A DNA stretch of 64,000 nucleotides from Streptomyces sp. NBC_01217 (GTDB taxonomy: Bacteria > Actinomycetota > Actinomycetes > Streptomycetales > Streptomycetaceae). This document shows, one piece after another, positions 37,702 through 45,839 of the stretch. The translations under genes were made by a program, and so were the position numbers. Below the pieces are notes generated by a model. It worked only from the letters and a program-made list of their open reading frames with translations, searched no databases and was not told the origin of the DNA. The stretch covers positions 8,249,501-8,313,500 of the forward strand of contig NZ_CP108538.1 of assembly GCF_035994185.1 (NCBI RefSeq), read 5' to 3'. Every line of letters begins with the position of its first letter. The first letter of the stretch is position 1.

Positions 37702-37740
37702 CTCGCCGGACGGGTCCGGGATTCAGGCCCGTCCGGCGAG
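37702..37740. terminator. Bidirectional terminator between convergent genes
   Basis: 13-bp perfect inverted repeat (37702-37714 with 37728-37740) and a 13-base loop. It covers the stop codon of the minus-strand radical SAM gene and lies 44 bases after the GDSL gene. Confidence 0.6.
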
Positions 37741-38601
37741 GGGCGACAAGGGGAGCGCCGGTATCCGCTCCAGCACGCCGCCCGCGAAGACGTCGTACAA
37801 CGGCAGTGTCTCCAGATGCACATAGCCGATGTGGCAGTCGCAGACGGCCAGCGGACAGGCGCGCGGGCCGAGAGAGAGCCGATAGCTCCCGTCATAGAGA
37901 TTGCCGAGCTCCGCCGGGACGAAATGGCAGCGCCGGACCGTGCCGTCGCCGTCCACCGAGATGACCGACTCGCCCGTCCGGCAGGGCAGCCCGGCCGACC
38001 GGTGCGGATGCCGGCTGTACGGGAAGAGCGGGTCCAGGGCGGTCCAGCGCCCCGCCTCCTCGTCCGTATAGGTGTGTCCCTCCGCGGCGTTCACCCAGAG
38101 ATAGACCGCGGCAGGCAGGGCGGCACGCAGCCGCCGCGCCTCGTCGAGATGGTCGTCCAGGCCGACGACACCCACGCTGTGGCGGATGCCGAGCGCGCTC
38201 AGCTCCCGGCACTTGGTCAGGAACCGCTCGTACGGCGTCTGCCCGGGGTGGTACGTGCACCAGAGTGCGATCTTCTCGCGGCCCGCTTCACCCGCCTCGG
38301 CCAGCCAGCCCGTACGGCCGCTGAGGTTGGTCTGGATCGCGTCCCGGCCGATGTGCGGCAGCCGGGCCAGCTCGACCAGCGCACGGCGGTACCAGGAGCG
38401 GACCAGGCCCTCGCCCCACGGGGTGAAAAGGACCGAGATCCGGTCGCCGGTCTGCGCCGCGGCCCACGCCGTGAACCGCTCCAGCGCGGCGCGGTCGGCG
38501 CGCAGCTGCTCCCGGCTGTCGCGCCGCTTGGCGAACGGGCAGTACGGGCAGTCGTAGTCGCAGGAGGCGAGCGGACCGCGGTAGAGGATGGTCAGGTCCA
38601 T
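37723..38601 (-). CDS. STM4011 family radical SAM protein
   Basis: 292-aa radical SAM protein with the C-x3-C-x2-C motif as Cys14, 18 and 21 (LASCDYDCPYCPFAK) and a C-terminal set of cysteines and histidines (RRCHFVPAEL, ACPLAVCDCHIGYVH) that may bind a second cluster. STM4011 proteins normally occur with STM4012, STM4013 and STM4014; here only a decayed STM4012 relic remains directly upstream and the other two are absent, so the protein has lost its usual partners. Its reaction is unknown. ATG 38601 is 9 bases past the relic's stop. Confidence 0.88.
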   Translation of the reverse strand: MDLTILYRGPLASCDYDCPYCPFAKRRDSREQLRADRAALERFTAWAAAQTGDRISVLFTPWGEGLVRSWYRRALVELARLPHIGRDAIQTNLSGRTGWLAEAGEAGREKIALWCTYHPGQTPYERFLTKCRELSALGIRHSVGVVGLDDHLDEARRLRAALPAAVYLWVNAAEGHTYTDEEAGRWTALDPLFPYSRHPHRSAGLPCRTGESVISVDGDGTVRRCHFVPAELGNLYDGSYRLSLGPRACPLAVCDCHIGYVHLETLPLYDVFAGGVLERIPALPLSPLAGRA

Positions 38602-38609
38602 GGGGGCGC

Positions 38610-39109
38610 TCACTTCAGTTCGTACGCGGCCATCGAGGCCCGCACTCCGGGGGAGAAGAGTTCGGGGCCCAGCGCGTCGGAGTGGGCCAGACCCTCGGGG
38701 AGAGCCGCAGCAGCTGTTCGTCCCAGGCGGCGTCCGCAGCCGCCTCCACATCGGCGCGTCGCTGCGGCCGCACGGCGGCCCGCGCCTCGGCCTCCACGAA
38801 GCCCTGCACCCCGACGCTGATCCTGGTCGTCCCGCGGTCGGCGAGCACGGCCGGCCGGTCGGCCGTCGCGGTCGACGGCGAAGTCTCGACCGACAGTGGA
38901 ACGGACCGCAGGTCGGCGCCCATCCGCTTCTCCGCGATGTCGCAGAGCCGCTCCAGCTCCGCCGTGGTCAGGAACGTGGGCGTGCCCCTGCCGAACGCCG
39001 CCGCGAAACGCACCGGCTCGGCGTCGCCCAGCGCGTCGAGATACCGGGTCGACAGCTCGTCGGGAGCGCCGATCCGGGTGAAGAGGTTGCAGAAGCCGCA
39101 GCGGACCTC
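38610..39109 (-). pseudogene. Relic of an STM4012 family radical SAM gene
   Basis: Recognisable STM4012 (coproporphyrinogen-oxidase-like radical SAM) segments survive out of a normal ~430-450 aa. Homology starts abruptly at EVRCGFCNLFTRIGAPDEL, having lost the N-terminus and the first cluster cysteine (an Arg codon takes its place). It continues through RYLDALGDAEPVRFAAAFGR with a small deletion and through ETSPSTATADRPAVL, then jumps from PQRRADVEAA to the C-terminal AAWDEQLLRLSP. A frameshift near 38,700 puts the true C-terminus (AHSDALGPELFSPGVRASM, ending AAYELK) in another frame. It cannot encode a working enzyme. Its stop lies just before STM4011, in the usual gene order. Confidence 0.8.
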
Positions 39110-39169
39110 GCGGGCGAATGGTGTTGGAGCTGGCCAGGAGGCCATAGGTGTTCTGACCAGAACGAGAAG

Positions 39170-39205
39170 GCCCCGGTCAGCCGACGGGGGACGGCCGACC
39201 GGGGC
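39170..39205 (-). terminator. Possible terminator of the small Cys-protein cassette
   Basis: 9-bp perfect stem (39170-39178 with 39197-39205) and an 18-base loop, downstream of the small minus-strand genes and upstream of the STM4012 relic. Confidence 0.35.
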
Positions 39206-39251
39206 GGCCCGCTCGCGACCGATCGGCGTGATGGCAGTCGCGGGCGGGAGT

Positions 39252-39431
39252 TCAGGGCCTGCGCGGCAAGTATGTCCGCGGCTGGGCCGACGCGGGCAGG
39301 GCGCAGGGCCACTTGTGCACATAGATCGTGATGCCCGCGCCGGACGCCCCGGGCACGTCGTACGGCTTCGACTCCTCGTCGCGCATTGGCTGCTGGCAGC
39401 GGTCACAGATCTCCGGCGGGCCGCCCGCCAC
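39252..39431 (-). CDS. Small hypothetical protein with CxxC motif
   Basis: 59-aa ORF from GTG 39431. The sequence PEICDRCQQPMRDEESKPYD has a zinc-ribbon-like CxxC and continues with GASGAGITIYVHKWPC. I recognise it as one of the short hypothetical proteins that Streptomyces carry beside XRE-type regulators, but I know no function. No clear ribosome-binding site is seen and the start lies inside the upstream small ORF in another frame, so translation may depend on coupling. Confidence 0.5.
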   Translation of the reverse strand: MAGGPPEICDRCQQPMRDEESKPYDVPGASGAGITIYVHKWPCALPASAQPRTYLPRRP

Positions 39432-39559
39432 GCGCGGGTGAGCCGGACCGCTGTCGGGCAGGGCGAGCGGCGGCAGGCCGCGCAGGTGTAGGTGTGGCCG
39501 ATGAGCGTCCTGTACGCGGCGTCCGACGGCGGCTGCTTGGCGATCGATACGGGGCTCAT
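39413..39559 (-). CDS. Small hypothetical protein with cysteine pairs; 3' end unclear
   Basis: The ATG at 39559 overlaps the stop of the preceding small gene (ATGA) and encodes MSPVSIAKQPPSDAAYRTLI followed by TCAACRRSPC and TAVRLTRAWRAARR, about 49 residues that look like a conserved short Streptomyces protein. The frame then has no stop and runs into the STM4012 relic as far as 38,615, so the native stop appears to have been lost or the annotated protein is an accidental fusion. The coordinates cover only the recognisable part. Confidence 0.45.
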
Positions 39560-39750
39560 CCGAAGTGCTCCGCTCCGAGACGCGGGCCACTCTGCGGACC
39601 GCTGTACAGGGCGGCGTGCTGCGGGCAGGCGTACACGCAGGTACCGGCACCGGATGAGGAATGCACCTCATCGACGAGGACCGGCTCGCGGGTCAGCTGC
39701 CCGTCGTAGCAGCAGTACTCCGGCTGTGGCGCTGGTGTGGAATCGTTCAT
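39556..39750 (-). CDS. Small cysteine-containing hypothetical protein
   Basis: 64-aa ORF from ATG 39750 with a GGAGAGA ribosome-binding site. Cysteines occur as YCCYDGQL and CVYACPQH; the latter with its His could bind metal. It is the first gene of a minus-strand cassette of small proteins, coupled by ATGA to the next, and is divergent from the XRE-type regulator at 39851. Pairs of this kind (small protein plus XRE regulator) recur across Streptomyces; the function is unknown. An inverted repeat spans its ribosome-binding site. Confidence 0.65.
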   Translation of the reverse strand: MNDSTPAPQPEYCCYDGQLTREPVLVDEVHSSSGAGTCVYACPQHAALYSGPQSGPRLGAEHFG

Positions 39751-39788
39751 GATGGTCTCTCCGACACGACTCGGTTTGGGAGACCATC
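39751..39788. promoter_or_regulatory. Inverted repeat covering the small-gene ribosome-binding site
   Basis: GATGGTCTC (39751-39759) and GAGACCATC (39780-39788) form a 9-bp perfect inverted repeat with a 20-base interval, adjoining the minus-strand start codon at 39750. It could be an operator for the divergent XRE-type regulator, or an mRNA hairpin hiding the ribosome-binding site. Two near-direct repeats GGCGGTATC and GGCGTATC lie further on (39822-39842). Confidence 0.45.
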
Positions 39789-39850
39789 GTCCGGAGTACA
39801 TCCGGCCGATCCGATACACAGGCGGTATCAGGCAGGCGTATCGTCCCCGC

Positions 39851-40894
39851 ATGAGTAGTCCGGGACTCTGGGCAGACGTCAGATTGCGCGCTGCTTGGGC
39901 GCGCCAGGACTGGGCTGCCATCCTTCGTGAATACCGGCGCGCCGCGGGCCTGTCGCAGCGCGGCCTGGAGCCGCTCGTTGGCATGCCGCAGCCCCACATT
40001 TCCGCGATCGAGTCGGGCCGCAGGCAGGTGACGTCAGCCGAGGTGATGGCCCGCATCACCGAAGGATTGCGCGTGCCCCCAGAACTCACCATGGTTGCCC
40101 GCCGCCCCGACCTCGACGACTGGGCGCCGCCCGTCGAACTGCGGGAGCGCATCGCCCACGGGCACGCCATCGGGCGCACCGACCTGCGGACCGCGAACTG
40201 GATCGGCGAAGTCCTCGCTCAGCACCGCCGCGCCCAGGACGAGATCGGCGGCCAGGACCTGTGGCCAGTCGTCCGCTCCCAGCTCGATGCCGTCACCCTC
40301 CTCATCCCCGGCAGCACGGGGCCGGCTGCCGACCGGCTGATGCTCCTTGCGGCCGAACACGCGCACTGGCTGTCGTGGGTGACTGCGAAGCAGGGCCGCA
40401 CCGGGGCGGCGATCGCGTGGATCGATGTGGCGCACGGGTGGGCGGTCGACGGCGGGCACACGGATATGGCGTCGTGGGTGCACCGCATCCGCTCGAACTA
40501 CTCGCTGAAATACGGGGATCCGGTGCGGGCACTGCGTACTGCGGAGACCGCGCGGCTCGTTATCGGCTTGTCCCCGGCGACGGCTTCGGTGGCCGCGCAC
40601 CAGGCGGCGATTGCGGCGGCCGCGGTGAGCGAGCGGGACCGCGCCCGGCGCCTGGCCACCGAGGCGCTCGAACTCGCTCTGCAAGTTCCGGAGGAGGAGG
40701 ACCGGCCGGGCTGGCTGTACTGGCTCAGCCCGGCCCGTGCCATGTTGCAGGCCGCGGATGCCGTGTACGCCTGTCGGGACTGGCAGACCGCAGCAGACGG
40801 CATCCGGACAGCGCTGCCGAACCTGGACGGCTACCCACGCGACCACGCCTACTACCAGGCTCGGATGGAGGATGCGATGCGACGGGCGAGCTAG
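39851..40894 (+). CDS. XRE family helix-turn-helix regulator with TPR-like C-terminus
   Basis: 347-aa regulator. The helix-turn-helix at ~18-75 (REYRRAAGLSQRGLEPLVGM, PQPHISAIESGRRQ) is followed by ~270 mostly alpha-helical residues with TPR-like periodicity (LRTAETARLVIGLSPATASV, LATEALELALQVPEEEDRPG), as in regulators paired with small secreted or cytoplasmic partners in Streptomyces. ATG 39851 starts directly at the conserved MSSPGLWADVRLRAAW; an in-frame ATG at 39737 would overlap the divergent gene. No ribosome-binding site is seen, so the transcript may be leaderless. It probably controls the small minus-strand genes. Confidence 0.78.
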   Translation: MSSPGLWADVRLRAAWARQDWAAILREYRRAAGLSQRGLEPLVGMPQPHISAIESGRRQVTSAEVMARITEGLRVPPELTMVARRPDLDDWAPPVELRERIAHGHAIGRTDLRTANWIGEVLAQHRRAQDEIGGQDLWPVVRSQLDAVTLLIPGSTGPAADRLMLLAAEHAHWLSWVTAKQGRTGAAIAWIDVAHGWAVDGGHTDMASWVHRIRSNYSLKYGDPVRALRTAETARLVIGLSPATASVAAHQAAIAAAAVSERDRARRLATEALELALQVPEEEDRPGWLYWLSPARAMLQAADAVYACRDWQTAADGIRTALPNLDGYPRDHAYYQARMEDAMRRAS

Positions 40895-40959
40895 TCCTTC
40901 GTCCTCAGGCTCACGACGGCCGCTCCAGCGCCCGGGGCGAGGCGTGTCCTGATCGCATC

Positions 40960-41247
40960 GTGCACAACTACGAGCCCCGGCTCTGGGGCGACGGTTACGA
41001 CCGCTATCTGACCGAGTCCGGCGCCGAGCCGGTCCACCGGGACGAGATGGGCACCCTCTGGCGGATCGCGCTGGACGGCGACGAGGACGTGGTGATGGTC
41101 GAGGTGGTCAACTCCACCCCGGAGCCGGACGGAACGAGCCACACCTACTGGCTGCGGGTGCCGCCGACCACGAGGACGGCGAAGGGCGGTTTGGCCTGGA
41201 CGTTCGGACTCCAGGGCAAGGCGTACGCGCCCCTGCGCCAGAACTGA
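40960..41247 (+). pseudogene. 3' fragment of a DUF6745-like gene
   Basis: Open frame of 95 codons from GTG 40960 (VHNYEPRLWGDGYDRYLTES, then VMVEVVNSTPEPDGTSHTYW, then LRVPPTTRTAKGGLAWTFGL). This resembles the C-terminal ~95 residues of a longer Streptomyces protein family (DUF6745-like, from memory) whose N-terminal bulk is absent here. There is no ribosome-binding site and the sequence before it is unrelated, so I read it as a truncated remnant rather than a small gene. It sits at the right edge of the XRE cassette. Confidence 0.5.
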
Positions 41248-41253
41248 TCCGTC

Positions 41254-41865
41254 TCAGGCCGTCAGCGCGGCTTGGTCGATGCCGAGTTCGCGGGCGAGCG
41301 CCTCGTCGGTCCAGGCCAGCATCGTGGCCTGGGACAGCGGACCCGCGTACGACGTCATCTGCACGGCCAGACCGTCCAGCAGGGCGGTCAGCCGCCACGC
41401 AGCGGACATCGGGTCGTCGCAGTGGAACTCACCGGCGGCGGCGCCCTCCTCGATGACCTCGGCCAGCTCCGCCTTCCACTGCTGGTCGAGATCGCCCGCC
41501 ACATTGCGCAGCGCCGGGTCGCGCAGCGAGGCCGCCCAGCCCTCGATCCACAGCCGCCAGCCCTTGGCCTGCCCCGTGGGTGCGTACCAGCGGACCGCGG
41601 CGCGCAGCCGCCGTACCGCGCTGGTGCGGCGGCCCAGCAGCTTGCGCAGATGGGCGAGGTCGGCCTCGGCGGCATGCGCGAAGGCGGCCGCGACCAGCTT
41701 CTCCTTGGTCGAGAAGTGGTAGAGCACGAGCGCGTTGCTCACACCGAGCACGGCGGCCACGTCGGCGATCCGCACCGCCGACACTCCTCGCACCTCGATC
41801 TGTTCGACGGCAGCACGCAGGAGCTCCTCGCGCCGCTCCGCCACGCCCAACCGCACTCTTGCCAC
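41254..41865 (-). CDS. TetR family transcriptional regulator (BetI-like)
   Basis: 203-aa repressor. N-terminal helix-turn-helix at ~25-65 (VRIADVAAVLGVSNALVLYH then FSTKEKLVAAAF) and a ~140-residue ligand domain of the BetI/TetR_C type (RLWIEGWAASLRDPALRN, AWRLTALLDGLAVQM). The start is ATG 41865. It lies 80 bp beyond the end of the subtilase gene on the same strand; the terminator between them suggests separate units. The target and ligand are unknown. Confidence 0.88.
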   Translation of the reverse strand: MARVRLGVAERREELLRAAVEQIEVRGVSAVRIADVAAVLGVSNALVLYHFSTKEKLVAAAFAHAAEADLAHLRKLLGRRTSAVRRLRAAVRWYAPTGQAKGWRLWIEGWAASLRDPALRNVAGDLDQQWKAELAEVIEEGAAAGEFHCDDPMSAAWRLTALLDGLAVQMTSYAGPLSQATMLAWTDEALARELGIDQAALTA

Positions 41866-41901
41866 GGCGTCACCCTAACGAATGAGCGGGGTCGGGACAG
41901 G

Positions 41902-41935
41902 CCGGGGGCGGAGCCGCGTGCGGCCCCGCCCCCGG
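41902..41935 (-). terminator. Terminator of the subtilase gene
   Basis: 10-bp GC-rich perfect stem CCGGGGGCGG / CCGCCCCCGG (41902-41911 with 41926-41935), 14-base loop, just past the subtilase stop codon on the minus strand. Confidence 0.6.
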
Positions 41936-41945
41936 GTTCGGTCCG

Positions 41946-44900
41946 TCAGCACCAGATGTCGGGGCAGCCGGAGTTGTACGCGTCGACCAGGGTCTCCGTC
42001 AGCGAGGCGCCCGAGGCGTCCGTGACGGTGGACTTCAGATCGACCTTGGCGGTCCCCAGGGCCGGCACGGTGACCTTCCAGCGGCCGTCCGCTCCGCGAG
42101 CCGCCGCGGCCTGCTTCCAGTCGGTGCCGTCCGTCGCGTACCAGACCTTTAGCGAGGCGATGTGCAGGGCCTTGCGGCTGCCCTGCGCGGAGAGACCGAC
42201 CGTATAGGCGAGCGGCTTCGCGGGGTCGGCCGCGTTCTCACCGCTGAGCGGCAGCCGGTAGTCCAGGTCCAGCAGCCGGGCCGCGGCGGCCGACCTCTCG
42301 TGACCGGAGCGCAGCCGCCACTCGCTGGTGACCCTGGTCCCGAGCATCCAGGTCACCGGGTCCGGCGACGTACGCGTGGCATCGACGGTCAGCCGGTACC
42401 AGCTCTCCTTGCGCGGCAGGTCGAACGTGGCGCGTCCCGGTGCGGTGTTGCGGGCCAGCACCTCTCCGCTGTCGTCCGCCAGGACCGTGCTCCCGCTGTC
42501 CGCACCCGGCGCCGTCTCGGCCCGGTGCCCGGCAGCGTCGGAGAACACGGGCAGCGCAACCTTCAGCTTGTCGCCCTCCCTGACGACCTGGGCGGCACCG
42601 GCCCGGCTGCCGAGCGCCGGGTTGAAGGGAGCGGACATCCAGTCGTCCCGGTAGTGACCGTCCTCGCGGTACACGGTGGGCGGGCCGCTCAGCGTCCCCA
42701 GCGGATAGACGCGGTCGGCGACGTCGTACTGGTAGTGGAACGTCGCCGTCGTCCACGCCACGCCCGGGGTGAAGTACAGCGTCTGCTGCGACGGCGGACG
42801 GTAGCGCGTGACCTGCTGATAGAGCGTCAGTCCGTGCCAGGTCGTCCAGGCGTACATGCCCTTGGGGTCGAACGGGTAGCCGTGGGTGCGCTGTGTCGTT
42901 TGCACCTTCGCCAGATCGGCGCGCCGGTCGAACCAGTCGGCCCCGGCCGGGACCCGGCCGTCGACCGAGTGGTGCAGATAGTAGGCGTCCGCGCCGGTGC
43001 TGACGCCGTCGAGCGTCAGGGTCAGCGGTCCCAGGGCCAGCCGGTCCCGCAGCGCGGGCACGCTGTCCGTGTCCAGCCGGAGCACCGGTGTCGGCTTGTA
43101 GACGGAGAGCCCGTAGCCGACGTACATGATGGCGGCCGTGCCCGCGTCGGACAGCTTCTGGTACAGCGCGTTGTTGAACGCGCTCTGGCTGGTCGCCGGT
43201 GTCCACAGCACGACCTTGCCCTGGAGGTCCATCGACGCGGGATCGGTGTCCGCCCCGGTGCCGATGTCGACGACCTCACCGGTGGCCGTGCCCAGCCAGC
43301 TGTAGATGCTGTACTGCGACAGCAGCAGCTTCAGCGCGTTCGCCGAGGAGCCCGGCTCGTGCGCGTCGACCTCGCGCTGCTGCCAGCTCAGCCCGCCGAA
43401 GAAGGCGAGCCCGTCCAGCGCGGCGCCGGTGGTGGGGACGGCCTCGACGCGGTACTGACCGGCGGAACTCGGCGCGACCAGACCGCTGTCCGTGGCGCCG
43501 GAGCCAGTGCCCACCCGAGAGACGAGCCCGGTTGCCGACTGGAGGGTCACCCGGGCGGAGCCGTCGTCCACCCCGATCCGTACCGGCTTCGCGTCCTTGG
43601 TGTCCAGCGCGACCGAGGTGTCCTGATCCACCGTCATCCGCCGGGCGAAGTGGATCGCCGTGGTGCCGACGACCGTGTTGCCCACCTCGTCGTACTCCCA
43701 GGCGTGCCCGATGGCCCGGTAGCTGCCGCGCGGCAGCGTGACCTTCTCCGGTGTGGTGCCTGTCAGCCCGATCAGCTGCGACGCACCGGTCTTCTCGTTC
43801 TGCAGAACCACACCCGTCGAGGTGGACTCGCTGCCCTCACGCGGCGCGGGTCCGCTCAGGGTGAGGGTGTACGTCTGCGGATCGGCCTCGATCGAGACGG
43901 GTACGGTCGCCCGCCCGCGTCCCGGCCAGGTCGCGGTCACGGCACCGCCGTACGTCGTGCCCGCCTCGACCCGCGACGGTTCGAGGGTGACCTGCGAGAC
44001 GGCGGAGGAACGCGCGGGTACGGTCAGCGTCCGCGCGTCGAGACGCACCGCGCCGCCCTGTCCCGCGGAGAGGCTCAGCTTCACGGGCCTGTCGGTGGTG
44101 TTCGTCCACGTCAGCTCGCGGCTCTGCGGCTCGGCGGATGCGTTGGGGTACGGGGTGCGGGCGGCCAGCGTGGCGGGTTCGGCGACCACCGCGGTGGCCA
44201 GTGCGGCCGGTACGTCAATGAGGCCGGAACCGGTGTCGGAGACCGTGGCCCCGTCCACCGGCGCGGCACTGCCGATCAGCGCCGCCTTCAGCCGGGCGCC
44301 GGACCAGCCGGGGTGGCGCTGGGCCAGCAGGGCCGCGGCCCCCGCCACATGCGGGCTCGCCATGGACGTACCGGAGAGCGAGGCGTACCGCTCGGTGACG
44401 GCGGCGTCGTCCAGGGTCCCGGCGGCGCGCGCGGCGACGATGTCGCTGCCGGGGCCGGAGATCTCCGGCTTGACGGCGGGCCTGCCCCGGCGCGGTCCGC
44501 GCGAGGAGAACGGCGACATCTCACCCGACTCGGTGACCGAACCGACCGTCAGAGCGGCATCGGCGGCCCCCGGCGCACTGATCGTCCGGTCGCCACTGTT
44601 GCCCGCGGCGATGACGAAGAGCGTGCCGTGCTCGGCGGAGAGCTTGTCGACGGCGGTGGACAGCGGGTCGGTGCCGTCGGAAGCCACGCTCGTGCCGAGG
44701 CTCATGTTGACGACCTTGGCGTCCTGGTCGACGGCCCACTGCATGCCCGCGAGGATCCAGGAGTCGTAGCCGCGACCGCTGTTGTCGAGCACCTTGCCCT
44801 CGACGAGCTCCGCGCCCGGTGCGACCCCCGCGTACCGGCCCTTCGAGGCGGCCCCGGAACCGGCGATGATCGAGGACACATGGGTGCCGTGACCCTGCAT

Positions 44901-45674
44901 GTCCTGGACGTCGCCCTCCCCGGTGAAGTCCTGGGAAGCGACGACGGCGCTCTTCAGGTCGGGGTGGTCCCGGTCGTAGCCGGTGTCGAGGACGGCGACC
45001 CTGGTGCCCTTCCCGGTGATCCCGGCACGATGTGCCCGGTCTGCGCCGATCTGCGGCACGGACCTGTCGAGCGTGGCCCGGACCCGGCCGTCGAGCCAGA
45101 CCCTGCCGATGCCCTCGGTGCGGGCCCGTGCCTGAGTGCCGAGCTGCTTCCAGACGGTTCCGGCCGACTGCTTCGGCACTTCCAGCGCGGTGGTCTCCGT
45201 GGCCCTGAAGGCCGCGGCGAGCCGTGCGCCCTTCGGGGCTTCGGGCGTCCCGGACGCCGAGGGGGCGCTGGCGACGAGGATGCGCAGCGAGTCCGTATCG
45301 GCGTCCGCGTACCCCGAGGCGACGAGTTCGGTCACATCGAACAGCCGCTGGTCCACCCGGCCCCGGGAGATCTCGCCGACGGCGTCGATCGGCACCGCGT
45401 ACTCGTGACCTCCGGCCCGGAAGCGGGTGAAGCCCATGCCCTCACGGCCGTCTCCCGGCACGATCGAGCTGATCTGTACGCCGTCCCCATGGCCGGTGTA
45501 CGTCACCACATCGCCGGTCAGCAGGGTGACGGTGCTGCTGCCGCCGGCCGTCGCCGGGTATGCGGACGGTACGGCGAAGGCGGGTGCGTTGTCGGCGGCA
45601 GCGGGCAGTGTTCCACCGGCAAGGGCGGCGGCAAGCGCGGTGGCACAGGCCGCCGCCCATCTGGTCCGTCTCAT
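41946..45674 (-). CDS. Large secreted S8 family subtilisin-like peptidase
   Basis: 1242-aa exported serine protease. A signal peptide (residues 1-28, RRTRWAAACATALAAALAGG, cleavage near AAA-DN) is followed by a propeptide-like region to ~205 and the catalytic domain: Asp in RVAVLDTGYDRDHPDL near 229, His in DMQGHGTHVSSI near 264, Ser in SLSGTSMASPHVAGAAALLA near 436. The remaining ~750 residues are beta-rich repeats (Fn3-like and PA-like pieces) without a recognised anchor, ending in a Cys-containing tail CPDIWC. ATG 45674 has GAGG 5 bases upstream; GTG 45680 is the alternative. It is typical of long Streptomyces subtilases that degrade extracellular protein. Confidence 0.92.
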   Translation of the reverse strand: MRRTRWAAACATALAAALAGGTLPAAADNAPAFAVPSAYPATAGGSSTVTLLTGDVVTYTGHGDGVQISSIVPGDGREGMGFTRFRAGGHEYAVPIDAVGEISRGRVDQRLFDVTELVASGYADADTDSLRILVASAPSASGTPEAPKGARLAAAFRATETTALEVPKQSAGTVWKQLGTQARARTEGIGRVWLDGRVRATLDRSVPQIGADRAHRAGITGKGTRVAVLDTGYDRDHPDLKSAVVASQDFTGEGDVQDMQGHGTHVSSIIAGSGAASKGRYAGVAPGAELVEGKVLDNSGRGYDSWILAGMQWAVDQDAKVVNMSLGTSVASDGTDPLSTAVDKLSAEHGTLFVIAAGNSGDRTISAPGAADAALTVGSVTESGEMSPFSSRGPRRGRPAVKPEISGPGSDIVAARAAGTLDDAAVTERYASLSGTSMASPHVAGAAALLAQRHPGWSGARLKAALIGSAAPVDGATVSDTGSGLIDVPAALATAVVAEPATLAARTPYPNASAEPQSRELTWTNTTDRPVKLSLSAGQGGAVRLDARTLTVPARSSAVSQVTLEPSRVEAGTTYGGAVTATWPGRGRATVPVSIEADPQTYTLTLSGPAPREGSESTSTGVVLQNEKTGASQLIGLTGTTPEKVTLPRGSYRAIGHAWEYDEVGNTVVGTTAIHFARRMTVDQDTSVALDTKDAKPVRIGVDDGSARVTLQSATGLVSRVGTGSGATDSGLVAPSSAGQYRVEAVPTTGAALDGLAFFGGLSWQQREVDAHEPGSSANALKLLLSQYSIYSWLGTATGEVVDIGTGADTDPASMDLQGKVVLWTPATSQSAFNNALYQKLSDAGTAAIMYVGYGLSVYKPTPVLRLDTDSVPALRDRLALGPLTLTLDGVSTGADAYYLHHSVDGRVPAGADWFDRRADLAKVQTTQRTHGYPFDPKGMYAWTTWHGLTLYQQVTRYRPPSQQTLYFTPGVAWTTATFHYQYDVADRVYPLGTLSGPPTVYREDGHYRDDWMSAPFNPALGSRAGAAQVVREGDKLKVALPVFSDAAGHRAETAPGADSGSTVLADDSGEVLARNTAPGRATFDLPRKESWYRLTVDATRTSPDPVTWMLGTRVTSEWRLRSGHERSAAAARLLDLDYRLPLSGENAADPAKPLAYTVGLSAQGSRKALHIASLKVWYATDGTDWKQAAAARGADGRWKVTVPALGTAKVDLKSTVTDASGASLTETLVDAYNSGCPDIWC

Positions 45675-45765
45675 TCTCACCTCGTGAACTCGTGTGTTCT
45701 CAGGGGGTGGTGAGGTGAGAGTGTCAGGAGCATGGCGGCTTGGGGGTGGGCCGGGGCTGGCGGGA

Positions 45766-45781
45766 AGCTGCCATGGCAGCT
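45766..45781. promoter_or_regulatory. Perfect 16-bp palindrome upstream of the subtilase
   Basis: AGCTGCCATGGCAGCT is perfectly self-complementary with no spacer and lies about 92-107 bases upstream of the subtilase start. It could be a regulator site; no owner is obvious. Confidence 0.3.
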
Positions 45782-45839
45782 ATACGCCGCATGCGTCGAC
45801 GGCCACCCCGAACGGCCTTGACCGGCCGCGCGGTTGGGA

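Noticed and set aside
42162..45713. 1183-codon open frame on the plus strand
   Set aside because: It is antisense to the subtilase, whose catalytic triad and signal peptide are clear; the plus-strand product is Arg/Gly/Pro/Val-rich with no known motif. Long antisense frames are expected at this GC content.
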